Source: Anadara kagoshimensis (lineage: Eukaryota > Mollusca > Bivalvia > Arcoida > Arcidae). Taken from it: DNA of 64,000 bases. Where the stretch lies: assembly GCA_021292105.1 (NCBI GenBank), contig CM037864.1:7306635-7370634 (forward strand), in the 5' to 3' direction. Made by a program: the position numbers and the translations under genes. Positions within the stretch are counted from its first letter, which is position 1. Every line of letters begins with the position of its first letter. Positions 11,104-22,997 of this stretch are shown piece after piece. The notes under the pieces were generated by a model. The model did not search any database and was not told the origin of the DNA. It saw only the letters and a list, made by a program, of their open reading frames with translations.

Positions 11104-11425
11104 TATATTGCAGGTCTAGGCTTACCAGGTCCTTCAAAAACATTTATGGCTGTCAACACAGCATTGTTTGGGAGTTTGATGTCTCTATATCAAAAATTAC
11201 CATGCCGTCTCATAGTTCCATGCCCTTTCGATTCTTAATTTTGATTACACATGTGGCGGGTGTAGCTAGCATAACAGGGGTGCTTACCCTTCCGGAGCAC
11301 CCAGACTCATTTCTCTAGTGGAAGTTCACGTGATTAACCTAATGTGCCAGTTTCAAAGTTTTTACTTTGCTTGTGGATTTTCGTTTGAACATTGATTGGT
11401 ATATTTGTTTCTGATAAATTGTATA
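11104..11425 (+). mobile_element. Penelope-like element 3' tail
   Basis: The 3' portion of the family seen at 7735 and 54625. It has gcaggtctaggcttaccagg, a short RT C-terminal remnant, then cgggtgtagctagcataaca, gtgcttacccttccggagca and ttttactttgcttgtgga. No intact frame. Confidence 0.65.
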
Positions 11426-11814
11426 TATTTGTTACATACAATTAAATAAAATGTTATCATAAATCGTTAAGATTTGTATTTCAATAAAGCTTAAGCTTTG
11501 TCTTTTACATTGAGCATAATTGCAGTTTGAAATTGGTTGTCGGCATTTTTTATTTATGTACGAGTCTGAATTTTTTTCCCTCCTAAATTTGTAAATTCTT
11601 AAGGTGTTGATGTTGTTCCCCAAATAAGTGACACTTTTGCCTTCTCTTGTTGGTTAATAAGTGTTTTGGGATACACACCCTTTTAGGATCCGAAAATATA
11701 GTAACTCCAATACAGACTTGCAATACGTTGACAATAATTATAGAAGGTCATATGGTACCATTATATGAGAGTGAGCCATTTATGGCATTGTTTTTAACAA
11801 AAACATACCAGTCC

Positions 11815-12110
11815 ATGATCAAATCACAGTCCAATAGGCAAAAACTGGAACTGTCTCATTAAGTTGAACACGTGAATTTCCACCAAGGAAGTGAGCCGAT
11901 AAAGCACCTCCTGTTTTAGCTAGATACATCCGTCATGTATGTAATTGAATTGAGAATGAAATGGACGTACGTGGAATAATGACACGTCAAATCTTTTCAG
12001 GGTTATTTTGGATACATAAACATCATACTTATCAACCATAAGACTATTTAATGGCCTTGATAAGCAACATTCCTGAATTAGCAGCTTGCTTCGGTGTATA
12101 ATATTTCTTA
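11815..12110 (-). mobile_element. Penelope-like element 3' tail (inverse)
   Basis: A minus-strand copy of the same tail: ccaataggcaaaaactggaa, aagtgagccgataaagcacc, tcctgttttagctagataca, then ccttgataagcaac. Non-coding relic. It is the first of three tails in the same orientation within 1.2 kb. Confidence 0.6.
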
Positions 12111-12244
12111 GACTTTCTAAACATTGCCAATATAATTTATGACTAAAGTACCTTAGTTTTTACACACTCTAGTTTCTTGCAAAACATCAAGTGAATTATT
12201 TGAATCTAGGTATATTGATAAACATGCATCGTTGTATAAAGTTT

Positions 12245-12475
12245 TTGGACATTTCCAATCAAAAACAAACATACTAATCCATGTCTGAATCTCAATCCAG
12301 AAGCAAAGTAAAAACTTTGGAACCGACAAGTCAGGTTAGACACGTGAACTTCCCCCAGGGAAGTGAGGCCGGGTACTCCGGAAGGGTAAGCACCTCCTGT
12401 TTAGCTAGCAATACGTCTAGTAAATTTTCTGAATCTAGGTATATCGATAAACATGATAAAATTATTCATTTCAGG
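12245..12475 (-). mobile_element. Penelope-like element 3' tail (inverse)
   Basis: A minus-strand tail copy: aatcaaaaacaaacatacta, cagaagcaaagtaaaaactt, gtgaggccgggtactccgga, agcacctcctgtttagctag. It is well conserved over about 160 bp and truncated beyond. Confidence 0.7.
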
Positions 12476-12779
12476 TAAGGTGAATGTCATTTCTGACTTT
12501 GCCCTTCGTAGACCATTTTTAAGGGATCAAAATATAGGTAACCTTGTAATATTGACATGATACTTAATAATAGATCATCTATTCAGAATTCTCTTGCTTA
12601 AATAGGTGCAAATTTGAAACTGTCAAGTATTTTAACGGGAAGTTTGAAACATTAATACATGTATTATCAATATTCTTATGAATAATTAAAACACCAACAT
12701 CTCTATCGTCAGTCAAAGTATCGCTTTTTACATTATAAAGTAATGAAAATTATTGGACTCCGATACTGTGATGGTATTA

Positions 12780-13020
12780 TAAAATATATCCTAAACTTTT
12801 CAAAAACAAACACATCAATCCATGTCCAAACCAGAATCCCAAAGCAAAAGTAAAACTTTTGAAACTACCGGTAGTATATTAGGTTTAACACGCGAACTTC
12901 CAAAATGGAAATGAGACCGGATGCTACGGAAGGGTTAGCGTCCTGTTTAGCCACATCTGTAATGAAATAAACAAGAAACTGTACGTCAAATATATTTAGG
13001 ACAATATTATCAACAGTTTT
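12780..13020 (-). mobile_element. Penelope-like element 3' tail (inverse)
   Basis: A more diverged minus-strand tail copy (caaaaacaaacacatcaatc, gaaatgagaccggatgctac, cgtcctgtttagccacatct). It is followed by a remnant of the upstream region (gtacgtcaaatatatttagg). Confidence 0.6.
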
Positions 13021-13075
13021 GTGATTTGACTTATTCCTGTTGATTAACTGGGGAACAAAGGTCCGCAACATGTAG
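13021..13075 (-). mobile_element. LINE 3'-end fragment
   Basis: The short run acttattcctgttgattaac / tggggaacaaaggtccgcaa matches the 3' end of the LINE at 41654-43935 in the same minus orientation (cttattcctcttgattccct / ggggaacaaagggccgcaac). It is a very short 5'-truncated insertion or relic. Confidence 0.5.
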
Positions 13076-13390
13076 TTGCTGTTTCTGTAACGAGCCTTTT
13101 TTACGTCATGGGGATGTTAACCTTATGTCTAACCCTCCTCCTTTAGGTTTGGCTTGGGGCCGGCTGATTGTATCCCGAAGGTATAGCCAGGCGTAGTTAT
13201 TTTTGTGATTACTGCAATGAAAAATTTTTAAGCCTTGCTAAGCTGAGCTTGCAATATTGACTGGTACAAGAGATGATTTCCAAATGTAAACTTCCTTGGC
13301 TATTTGATATGCCTCTATGTTTCTACGTTTGTCAGATTGTGAATTTGTTTTTTCAAACATTGCAGATTTTCACTCTAGATATCTACTTAC

Positions 13391-13952
13391 TATACTTCCA
13401 CAAATTCAGTGCACATGGAAAATGCAAGAATAAAGTCGTATTTTCCAACAAACTCACAAAAGTTTGTCAAAACTTAATACAAAATATACTGACCTAACAG
13501 GAAAAATATTTTTCATTCATGAAAAAGTGAACTTAATTCTGTACATAGAGCAATTTTAAACTTTTTAACAAAACAACAAATATGACTATGTCAAAATTAT
13601 CCCTTCTGTACCTTCTTACTTCAACAACTATAAACGTTAGGTCATAATTGGAGTATTCATAATGATCACACCTGGAAAAAACCCGAACAACAATGACCTA
13701 ACTGACCCTAAATGCCCTGAAATAAATTTGAATGAGGCCCTATCGGTGTATAAACTTAATCAAATTTCCAAAATTTTCGCAAAATTTCTCTATGTACAGT
13801 AGAACTGAACAATAATCTTTTTAATTAAAAACATAATTTTGGTTAGGTCAATGCATTTTAAATGCATTTTATTGATAATTTCATGGAAACATTTTCAATT
13901 TGAAGGTTTAAATAATAAAAATCATGTGCACTCAATTTATGGAAATACAGTA
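13391..13952. mobile_element. MITE family M3, copy A
   Basis: A non-coding element of about 560 bp bounded by ttccacaaattcagtgcaca at the left and tgtgcactcaatttatggaa at the right, i.e. imperfect inverted ends around gtgcac. Internal landmarks shared with the two other copies are gcaagaataaagtcgtattt, caaaatatactgacctaaca and aattatcccttctgtacctt. A direct copy follows at 14188. Confidence 0.75.
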
Positions 13953-14187
13953 ATATATTCTCTTAATTGTTATTCAAAAGATATTGTTATCATGGACAAT
14001 ATTCCTCAACTAGTAAACTTAAAGCTGGGTACTTCTCTGCAGGCAGTATAATATCCAACTAATTACTTTTATCTCAGATTTAATCGCCTCGACATAAGTG
14101 AAAGAATCTTAACTGCGGCGTAAAACACCATTACTTAAATCATTATATGATCAAGGCAAAAATGTAAAAATGAAAGAGAAATAAGCT

Positions 14188-14702
14188 ACTGTATTTCTAC
14201 AAATTCCGTGCACATGGAAAAATGCAAGAATAATGTCGTATTTTCCAACAAACTCACAAAAATTTTGTCAAAACTTAATACAAAATATACTGACCTAATA
14301 GAAAAAATATTTTTCATTCATCTGAAAGTGAATTAAGATCGTACATAGAACAGTTTTTGAAAGTTTTAACAAAACAGCAAAAATAACTATGTCAAAATTA
14401 TCCCTTCTGTACCTCTTACCCTTACTGGAAAAAACCCAAAACAACAATGACTTACCTGACCCAAAATGCCCTGATGTAACTTTGAATAAGGTCCAATTGG
14501 TGTATAAACTTGATCAAATTTCCACAATTTTCGCAAAATTTTTCTATGTACAGAAGAACTGAACATTAATGTTTTTAATTAAAAATATAATTTGGTTAGG
14601 TAAGTGCATTTTAAATGCATTTTATTGATAGTTTGATGGAAACATTTTCAATTAAAATAAATAATTAATAAAAAGCACGTGCACTCAATTATGGAAATAC
14701 GG
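14188..14702. mobile_element. MITE family M3, copy B
   Basis: The second copy, in the same orientation about 800 bp to the right: ttctacaaattccgtgcaca ... gcaagaataatgtcgtattt ... aattatcccttctgtacctc ... cgtgcactcaattatggaaa. It differs from copy A by scattered substitutions and small deletions, so the two inserted or diverged long ago. Confidence 0.75.
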
Positions 14703-15490
14703 CTTCATGTATATGTTATTACTAAATGAGTTAGTATGTTTGTTTTTGAATACTCCCAAAAACACCTTAATCATATTTAACTGTGATTGGTATTGTATTG
14801 TGTTCTTGGCTTTTGCCAAGTACAAATTTTTTAGTTGAAATTTCTTTCTAATGTTTCAACATTTTGCTTTTTGAAAATCAAGCATAAATTTTCTCGTAAA
14901 AATAAATATTAACAGAAACATGTTTTACATCAAACATTTACTTTTTTATTATAAAAAGGAATTAATGGTTTAAAGCGATGAAACATAAAATATTGAGTTC
15001 CCATGGGGACAGTGAAGAAGCTTGCATGCTCATCTAGTCTATCACCAAACTTTTAAACGTTTATTCTTCAGACGACCACAATCGGAATCGATGTACTATT
15101 GTCCATCTAAACCTTTAACATTTGACACGGGTTTATGAGATACGCTAACGACACACTCGGCTGTACGCATAGGCATTTTAAGTGTTTAAGCATTAATTTT
15201 ATTAAAATAACTGGTGAAATACATTTAAAAAAAGATGGATCTATTTTGCATATATTATTTGGAATTTTCATACCCCTACTCATCCTGCATATTGTCGCCT
15301 TTCGGTAAATCTTGACGCCGGTGACAATTTGTGCTGAGATAAGCTTTTTATTTTTCCTGCAAAATATACACCACATATTGTATTTTGTAAATGTGCAATC
15401 ATTATCGTCTCCTATAGCAACAATATTGTGTAAAAGCCAGACTACAGTGCAGAATAGGAATATTATGTCGTGGTGGATAATATGTACAGG
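14703..15490. other. intergenic sequence, no gene recognised
   Basis: AT-rich sequence on both strands without exon or repeat signatures that I can support. A long minus-strand frame across 15107-15553 owes its length partly to the (CA)n tract and shows no domain. Confidence 0.4.
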
Positions 15491-15511
15491 GTGACAATAA
15501 CCGTTGGCAGA

Positions 15512-15513
15512 TA

Positions 15514-15555
<42 letters not shown>
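15512..15555. repeat. (CA)n microsatellite
   Basis: About 22 uninterrupted CA dinucleotides. Confidence 0.95.
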
Positions 15556-15557
<2 letters not shown>

Positions 15558-15683
15558 TACCTATGTTAATTTTAAATCACTAGACTGCCGTTTCAGAATG
15601 CAATTCCTATTCAGTAGTGCTTGGACCAATATAGTGAAGATAGTAGAGATTTTTATCGAAACACCAATGTAAGTTAACGTTGT

Positions 15684-16838
15684 TTATGGTGTAGGACGAG
15701 GTTGTTTTGGTTTCTGGACTGTTTGTTTCGTTGTTAAGTTATCTGAATAAATGTCACGGATAAATGTAGTATTATCACATTTGATGTTCCAAAGAGCTTC
15801 TATTTTTAAAGGCGGTATTTTATGTACAGTGATCACATCTGGTTTTTTATAGTCACATAAGTTCATGCTATAGGTCGCATTTTGATTATAAAAGCCTGGA
15901 ATGTTTGTCACATTATATCCTAATTTTTTCATGCAAAAGCCGACATAAACATCTTCTAGAAAAAAATAAGGAATGTTCTTGGAAATCTCATATATTTTGT
16001 TCACCAAACTTAAACTCGTTATATATGCTGTTCCAGAACAGAAAAAAGGATATCTTTCTTTCGCGTATAACATTCTAGAAACATACCACTTTGAATGGCA
16101 ACCTCTATCCGCTTCAACGTTTTGAAAACATTTTCCTCCAATTGTAGTGTTTAGTTCATTTGCATAAACAGAAGTAATTTTTAATACTTCTGGGTAATTA
16201 ATCCACATATCATCATCTATTTTCATAACAAATTTAGCATTGCGACATTTAAACTTGCCCATTTAAATGCCATTATAGTTTTTAAAGTTAAATTTTCATA
16301 GTGTCTGGAAATCTTCAACGAGAATATCACCATATATCTTACTTTCTCTAATAACATCTAGGTTCTCCTTTTCACTGGAGGAAACTCCCAAAAGAAACAT
16401 ATATCTTATATTTCCCGTGTTATGCTTGGATTTTGTTGCCCATGTCCTTCTGATTACAGCTCTTTGCAATTTTCGAGAGTGTTGAGTTAGTATAACAAAG
16501 AATATTCTTATTGATTTGTATGGCCCACTTTCACAAATTCTGTCATTTTTAACAAGATATTTAAATCCATGCCATGAACAATTATTACAAAATTCTTGGC
16601 GGCTCCCTTGCTCGTTATCTCTAGATTTACAGGATGAGTTGGCCAATAAAATACTAGTATCGTTTAATTGAAAATGTCGGCGTATGCGATGTGTTGTTTG
16701 CGGATTGATCGGCATCACGACCATAGATAAATCTTTTAATTTGAACATAAATCTATGAAGAAGCATAAAAGCAGTTACACATATGCAGCATAGAAGTATT
16801 TTTCTAGACAACAATGGTCTGATCTTTGCGTGGGCCAT
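15684..16838 (-). pseudogene. GT31 beta-1,3-galactosyltransferase-like gene, frame broken
   Basis: A single-exon, minus-strand glycosyltransferase-31 gene. GT31 enzymes add galactose or N-acetylglucosamine in beta-1,3 linkage in the Golgi. The N-terminal part (start at 16838) has a short cytosolic tail and a type II signal-anchor (I-L-L-C-C-I-C-V-T-A-F-M-L-L). It then has the family block ending A-V-I-R-R-T-W-A and a region toward D-F-Q-T. The C-terminal part has K-F-V-M-K-I-D-D-D-M-W (the DXD metal/UDP-sugar site) and F-L-E-D-V-Y-V-G, the acidic catalytic-region motif. Between the two, at about 16296-16303 and 16262-16275, the frame changes at least twice. The middle strand (Y-E-N-L-T-L-K-T-I-M) is readable only in a third frame. 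Everything else is intact, so this is either a recent pseudogene or two sequencing indels. The stop is at 15684-15686. Confidence 0.8.
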
Positions 16839-17089
16839 TATTCGGTATTGGAATCAGGATTGAGCTACTGTCGTTTAAACCATTGTAACAGTGTTGTTAA
16901 GCTTTGTCCCACACACTCTTACACTATGGTAATGTTTTTAATGTTCCAAATGAAGACAGGGTTAAACATTGTTATATCTCATATGATTCTATTCCTCAGT
17001 TACAGCAATATTCATCTGAAATCAGCAAACCAAATCCCAAAGCTCTGTATTTCTGAAATAACTAAACATACATTTTATGCTTATTAAAA

Positions 17090-17570
17090 TATTACTTCAG
17101 GCATGCAATTTCAAACATGCTAATCGTGGATTTATAAAGGTTTTTTTTTTTAATTTTACCCCTGTTAACATTTTTTCGTTTTTCAATCTGATCGTATAAG
17201 CCAGTTCTGGGATTGTTTAGAGAAAACCGCCGACATTGTCAAAGCGAACTGAGAACTAACAAATTTTTCTTGCACTGTGATCTGTCCCGAGTAAAATTGG
17301 AATCTAAATGGTGATAAAACGATAATGGAATTGAGAGATACATAATATCTGTAATTTATATAGTTCTAATTATACATTTAAAAGATACTGTATTCATTTT
17401 GTTGTATAATCTCTTATGGACAGGGATATTTGTGTTTCGTTCTAGCTGCTAAAATGTTCAAGATCTTTTCCTTCAAAACTTTTATTGTCCCATTTTATCT
17501 GACACTCATTACTTGATCCGCCATGACTTAGGATAATACCTCTCTGTTTGATTCAAATGTATGAATGGCA
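17090..17570. other. intergenic sequence, no gene recognised
   Basis: AT-rich; nothing supported on either strand. Confidence 0.35.
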
Positions 17571-17579
17571 ACTTTGTTT

Positions 17580-17860
17580 ACAAATCAAAAACAAACATAC
17601 TTATCCATGTCCGAATCACAATCCAGAAGCAAAGTAAAAACTTTGGAACTGACAAGTTAGGGTAGACACGTGCTCCGGAAAGGTAAGCACCTTCTGTTTA
17701 GCTAGCTACACCTGCCACGTGGAACATGGAACTATGGGACGTCAAATATATCCAGGGCAATCCTGGACACAGAGACATCAAACTTATTAACAATACTGTG
17801 ATTAATAATATCATAAAAGCAAATCTCCCATGGCATGAAATCAGGTTTTCGAGTTATAAA
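17580..17860 (-). mobile_element. Penelope-like element 3' tail (inverse)
   Basis: A minus-strand tail copy: aaacaaacatacttatccat, cagaagcaaagtaaaaactt, gctccggaaaggtaagcacc, tagctagctacacctgccac, then gacgtcaaatatatccaggg and cacagagacatcaaacttat. A 99-codon plus-strand frame starting at 17726 begins inside this tail and matches nothing I recognise. Confidence 0.65.
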
Positions 17861-18457
17861 CATTTTGACAATTATTCCTGTTTAAAAGACAATATTAAAA
17901 CTTTTTTCAGTTATACGAAACAATGGTATTATTGGATGACAACATATGAAAGGAAGGTGTTCTACAGCCTAAACACAGAAATAAAAAGGCAACATATCCA
18001 TATATCCAAGAACTACCTAAATTAAAAAACAGTGTAATGACATCAAGCAACAATTTATGTTATAGAGAAGAGCCGAAAACTGTTCATTCTGTGAGAGAAA
18101 GAATTAAATAGAGGCTTCTCTCTAACTTAAAGCATTGCACTTCTTTGTGTAAATAAAATGCAGTTTTAAATCCCCATTAACTAAATAATGGACAGTTGTA
18201 GGTAAAATGATTTTTGTCAACAGGTCAGTTGGAATCACAATTTAAAATTTAATGAATAGTAGGTAACTTCACACTGGGTTTAGTGAAGAGTATTTGTCAT
18301 ACAGAGTGGGGTGAAAATCATGATTTTTGTTAGTTGTAAAATATTCCGTCTGCTCAGATCATTTTTAAAAATGTCATGAAATATTAAATGCACATTTTTA
18401 CTCGATTCAAATAGTGTACCTATACAAATAATAATCATTGGTTAGATTCTCTGTATC

Positions 18458-18635
18458 TAACCCGTGGCGGGTGTAGCTAGCTAAACAGGAGGTGCTTACC
18501 CTTCCGGAGCACCCGACCTTACTTCCCTGGTGAAAGTTTACGTGTCTAACCTAACTTATCAGTTACAAAGTTTTTACTTTGCTTCTGAATTGTGATTCGG
18601 ACATAGATTAGTATGTTTGTTTTTGATTTGATTAC
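18458..18635 (+). mobile_element. Penelope-like element 3' tail
   Basis: A plus-strand tail: gtggcgggtgtagctagcta, aacaggaggtgcttaccctt, ccggagcacccgaccttact, ttttactttgcttctgaatt. It ends beside a short (GA)n tract at about 18645-18668. Confidence 0.7.
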
Positions 18636-18799
18636 ACAGGATCTAAAGAGAGAGAGAGGAGAGAGAGTTTCTAAAAAAGTTATATGACACATGTTGTAAC
18701 ATTGTCACTGACGAAGTATTGGTAATGACATGTGCTACTTTTAAAATTTTATAAAATATAAAATAACACCATTATGTTACTCATATATTCTGTAACAAA

Positions 18800-19320
18800 G
18801 TTGTTTTGTTGTTACCCCTATGCCAAACCTCCGCTCTGATAGACCGGGTTTTCTCTCTGGGTTGTCCTTCCCATAGATGATTACATTACTCTGCTAACCG
18901 AAGTCATCTCTCCGGTTTTCTGTCCGGGTTTTCTCCCATAGCCTTTGACTAAAAAGCCCATCACAAGGCAGTGATGCTATTTGACCCATAGCTGGGATCT
19001 ACGGGCATATCCACACGCCTGTGCGCCTAGCATACCGTGCGTCTAGGGGCCTAGATTCCTCCGAGACCTTGTGATTCTGCCTGGGGTCTCAAGGTACCCA
19101 GGTACCATCTGCCACCTCGTGGAGGATCCCATATCTAGGTCACATAGGTCTTTCTGTATGAGAGGATATAATTGGAAGGGTCGACTAATGCACAAGATTG
19201 CTTCCTTTTCGCAGCAAGCTGCTATCCAATGTTGAGCCTGGCAATTCAGCACTCGCACTGTACGCATCATACAACTATTTGGCCTTATGTCCCACCAGGG
19301 ATGAAGATGATAGGTGAGGT
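18800..19320. repeat. GC-richer dispersed-repeat candidate
   Basis: A block of about 500 bp, clearly richer in G+C than its surroundings, with near-repeats of ccgggttttctctc / ccggttttctgtccgggttt. It ends in the purine-rich ataggtgaggtgaggttact. It looks like an inserted repeat. I cannot classify it, and no protein motif is visible in either strand. Confidence 0.3.
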
Positions 19321-19449
19321 GAGGTTACTCATATATTGTTTTTGATCTTAATTTAGTTAAAATAATTTAAAACGTTATGCAGGGGAAAGGCTAGGTTATA
19401 AAAGGACATTTGACATTTCTTCACATAAAAACATTGTACTCAAATTACA

Positions 19450-20659
19450 GTATAATGAATATCTTACCTTTTATTATTGTCGTTAATTTGTGATTAAAAA
19501 TGTCATGCGTATTGCGTTCAATTTCACAAGGTAGGAGAACGGGTTTGGATCCCTTAAACAACCGTTCTAGCTTGTGTAGGAAATTTTTATATTGATCATA
19601 AATCTTATATACGATATACCTTATCTTTTTTGGATATACCATTGAGAAACTGATGAATTGCTGAACCTAGCGATGAACGAGATCTGTATCGACGGCCAGA
19701 AAGGTGTTTCTTAAGTTTAGGAAAGAGATAAAAGCCACACGGTGAAAGATCAGGTGAATAAGGTGGATGAGGTAAAACATCAACACGTTCCTTGCACAAA
19801 AAATCAGTCACCAACTTAAATTTGTGAGCAGGAGCAAATTCATGGAGTAACCGAATACCACGAATTCCTGACTTTGATCTTTTGTTTTCATATTTTTTTT
19901 TTCATTTTCTTAAGAATTTTATTTTTATAAATGTTTTCCGTGATACCATGGCCTTTAACTATGGGAATTTGGGAAACTATGTCATTACTATTGAAAAATA
20001 TAGCATAAAGAACTGTCTTTGTGCGTTGAGAACGCCTTGCAATTTCAGGTGGTTTTCCTTTTCTGGTTAGCCATATTTTATTATTTATCTTTCTATGTGG
20101 CTAAAAGTAATATACCCATGTTTCGTCACCTGTAACTATATCAGCCATACGCCTACTGTTACAATTACCATATATTTTCAGCAGATTTTAGCCATTTTGA
20201 CCCGTGTGAGCTTTTGCTCTTGGGATCCATCTAGCACAAATCTTTCTCATGACTAGTTTTTTTCTGAGAATGAAATGTACGACCCCATTGATAAACCAAC
20301 GACTTCAGCTATCTGTTTAACAGTCAACCTTCCATCCCTATTGACCAGTTTTTGAATTTCTGTATTGCTTTCTTTGGTGCATGCTGTTTTTTGTCCTCCA
20401 GAACGGGCCTTATCAGAAATGTCGTTAACACCATTTTTAAATTTACGTATCTAGCGTGAAATGGACCTATATGACAGTGTAACGAGTGTTATGAAGAAAA
20501 TATGACAAGAAAAAACTAATTCTTTTGCATATTTAATCTAAAAATGTTCCACGTATTTGGGAGTAAACTCAGTCACCCGTGACAAGTGACAATATAATAA
20601 ATTACGGTGTTTTATTCACGGTTTACAGGAAGGGACAAGACTTTTGAACGACCCTCGTA
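19450..20659 (-). pseudogene. mariner transposase fossil
   Basis: A minus-strand mariner-family remnant. The right end (20640-20659), read on the minus strand, is tacgagggtcgttcaaaagt, a typical mariner terminal repeat with a TA start. Inside, in changing frames, are an N-terminal helix-turn-helix-like stretch (R-L-T-V-K-Q-I-A-E-V-V-G-L), G-D-E-T-W-V-Y-Y-F (first catalytic Asp), L-L-H-E-F-A-P-A-H, and H-P-P-Y-S-P-D-L-S-P-C-G-F-Y-L-F-P-K-L-K. In the family the last two motifs carry the second and third Asp of the DDD catalytic triad (LHDNAPAH; DLAPCD/SD). Here they are Glu and Gly, so the element is dead independently of its stops. The left terminal repeat is missing. Confidence 0.8.
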
Positions 20660-21029
20660 TCTTATATTTATATTTTTATTGATCATAAATGATAATCTAT
20701 AAAGTGACTCATTAAGTATTTTAAATTAACATTACTTAAAACATAAATCTAGTATAAAACAAACACAATGGTTATTGACCTCGACCTGAAAACCAAGTAC
20801 CGTAACTCAAGTTTTGAAATTTAAACTTCCTTATTCAAATTTTGGTGTTAAAACTGGTATTTTTTGAAAATTTTCATACCAGCTGACCTATCACAAACCA
20901 CCATAAAATTGTTAATAATGTGTGAACTGTAATGTAATAAATATTATATATATTATATACCCAACCCGATCTTCCACACCCGACGGGTCTGTTGGGAAAG
21001 CATACATACTCATTTTATCAACATATACG

Positions 21030-21998
21030 TACATTATAGATCTATAACATAGATAAATAGAATAGATTACCTACTTTTCAATGACATTTAAGACGAAATT
21101 AAATCAAAATTCTACCGATGATTTTTCTTCCTGCCTGGGCTTTCCATGGCTCTGAACAATACCAAAGTACAAAGGGAAGTAATTCGTTTGAGCTGCATAT
21201 GTTGTGTTTGTATGTATGTGTTTTCAACACGTACATAAATAAACTAAACGATCACTAGCCACTACGTCTGTTATGGAAAACATTTTGCAATGTTAATATT
21301 GAATTGTTCTAAAATATATTTAGTTATTGTTATTTTATTTACTGGATATAATGTGTAGAACAAAAAAATCTGTTAATAGGACATTTTAAAGGTTTATATT
21401 CCAATTTTCTACAAGTAATTTTAGTTATTGTAATTTTATTACCGTGATATAATGTGAAGAACGAAATTAATTATTTTGTTAATAGCAAATTATAAAAGCA
21501 ATAATTACATTTTATTTCAAACAAAAAAAATTAATTGTATAATATCATCAAACCCCACCATATCTTTAAACCGGAATTTAAAATGGCGAGTCTGTTGGTT
21601 AAGTACGTATTTTTGATTTATATAAACACTCATTTTAACTTTTAAATATATACGTACATTATATTACCGAAGCATATCTTGTTTACCTATGTATAAAAAT
21701 AATTATTTACTTACATTTCATTGACATATTTGAGACGAAATAGAGCAAATGCCTTGCGATGATATTTCTTCCTAATTGGGTTTTTCATGGTTATGGTCAT
21801 AACGTACAGATGGAAATAATTCGTTTTAAATCCATCTGGTGTGTGTGTGTGTGTGTGTGTGTCCAACACCTACATAAATCAATTCAACGTTCAGCAGCCA
21901 CCACGTCTATTATGGAAAATACTTTTAAAATATTTATATTTCAATTTCTAATAAAAATTTTAATTATTGTAATTTCATTTACTGATTACACAGGATGA
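21030..21998 (+). repeat. ancient tandem duplication of a roughly 600-bp block
   Basis: Two diverged direct copies lie at about 21030-21480 and 21640-21998. Paired landmarks are atacgtacattata (21025 and 21650), gacgaaat (21092 and 21733), tttcttcct (21123 and 21766), ttcatgg/tccatgg, aattcgttt, acataaat, ccacgtctRttatggaaaa, and the closing atttacttac-like ttatttactg/tcatttactg. The second copy has expanded a (TG)n tract at 21839-21863 where the first has tgtgtttgtatgtatgtg. Confidence 0.6.
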
Positions 21999-22154
21999 AA
22001 TGACATCATAAGCGCATATAAGCCATCTATAAGCTGGCTTATTCGCAGTCAAAATATAAGGCTTATAGGTGGCTTATAGACCGTTTCTTTTTCTAAATAA
22101 AATTATTGTCATGTCATTATGCACGTCTTTTTACTTCTTTATTTTAATTAATTA

Positions 22155-22280
22155 ATTGATTAATAATTATTTATTTATTTATTTATTCAGTTTGTTTATA
22201 AGACAAAAATTATTAGGAGAAAACACGCACTTTAAATTATAATGACCGGCAATAAAATTCTATAATTGTTAGTTTTCAAC

Positions 22281-22311
<31 letters not shown>

Positions 22312-22337
22312 TTAAATACACATTATTACGTTACTCT

Positions 22338-22373
<36 letters not shown>

Positions 22374-22946
22374 AAATATTTTAGATATTTTTAAAAGTAT
22401 TTAATAACAAATATTTATTTATTCCTTTATTTACACACGAATAACAATTGGTAAAAAGTAATTAATACTCACTAACATCACTACTCGCTAAGATTACATC
22501 ATTAAAACTCCGATCAATTCAAATTAAATAAAGTTAATTAGATAAACATCATACGGGTAAATTTTTCATGTAGAATATGCTATCGTCTGGTTAAATGAGT
22601 TTGAATTTGCTTCTGTTATCAATTAGTTACGTTGTGTGCTGATGGACATTATTTAGTAACCGTGATGTGTTTATTACCTTAATAATAATAAATTATGGCC
22701 ACAAATACGTCATTTACACTATAGCTTATTTAAATTTAAAAAGATAAATTAATACATTAATAAGAAGCTGTTAAAAGGGTCAATTTAGAGCTTGAACATA
22801 ATATGTGGAGCAGGTTAGAAATTATAAATAAAAGTTATTATAAATAAATGAATAAATAAATAAGTCGGAAACTAACAATCATAAAATTTAATGGCCGGTC
22901 ATTATATTTTAACCTATGATATTTTTTGTCACACATACAAACTGAA

Positions 22947-22997
<51 letters not shown>

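Noticed and set aside
15107-15553. Minus-strand ORF of 148 codons
   Set aside because: It begins in the (CA)n tract (alternating C-V), has no domain and has AT-rich, non-coding-like composition.
17726-18025. Plus-strand ORF of 99 codons
   Set aside because: It starts inside an inverted Penelope-like tail, has no recognisable motif and shows no splice or promoter context.
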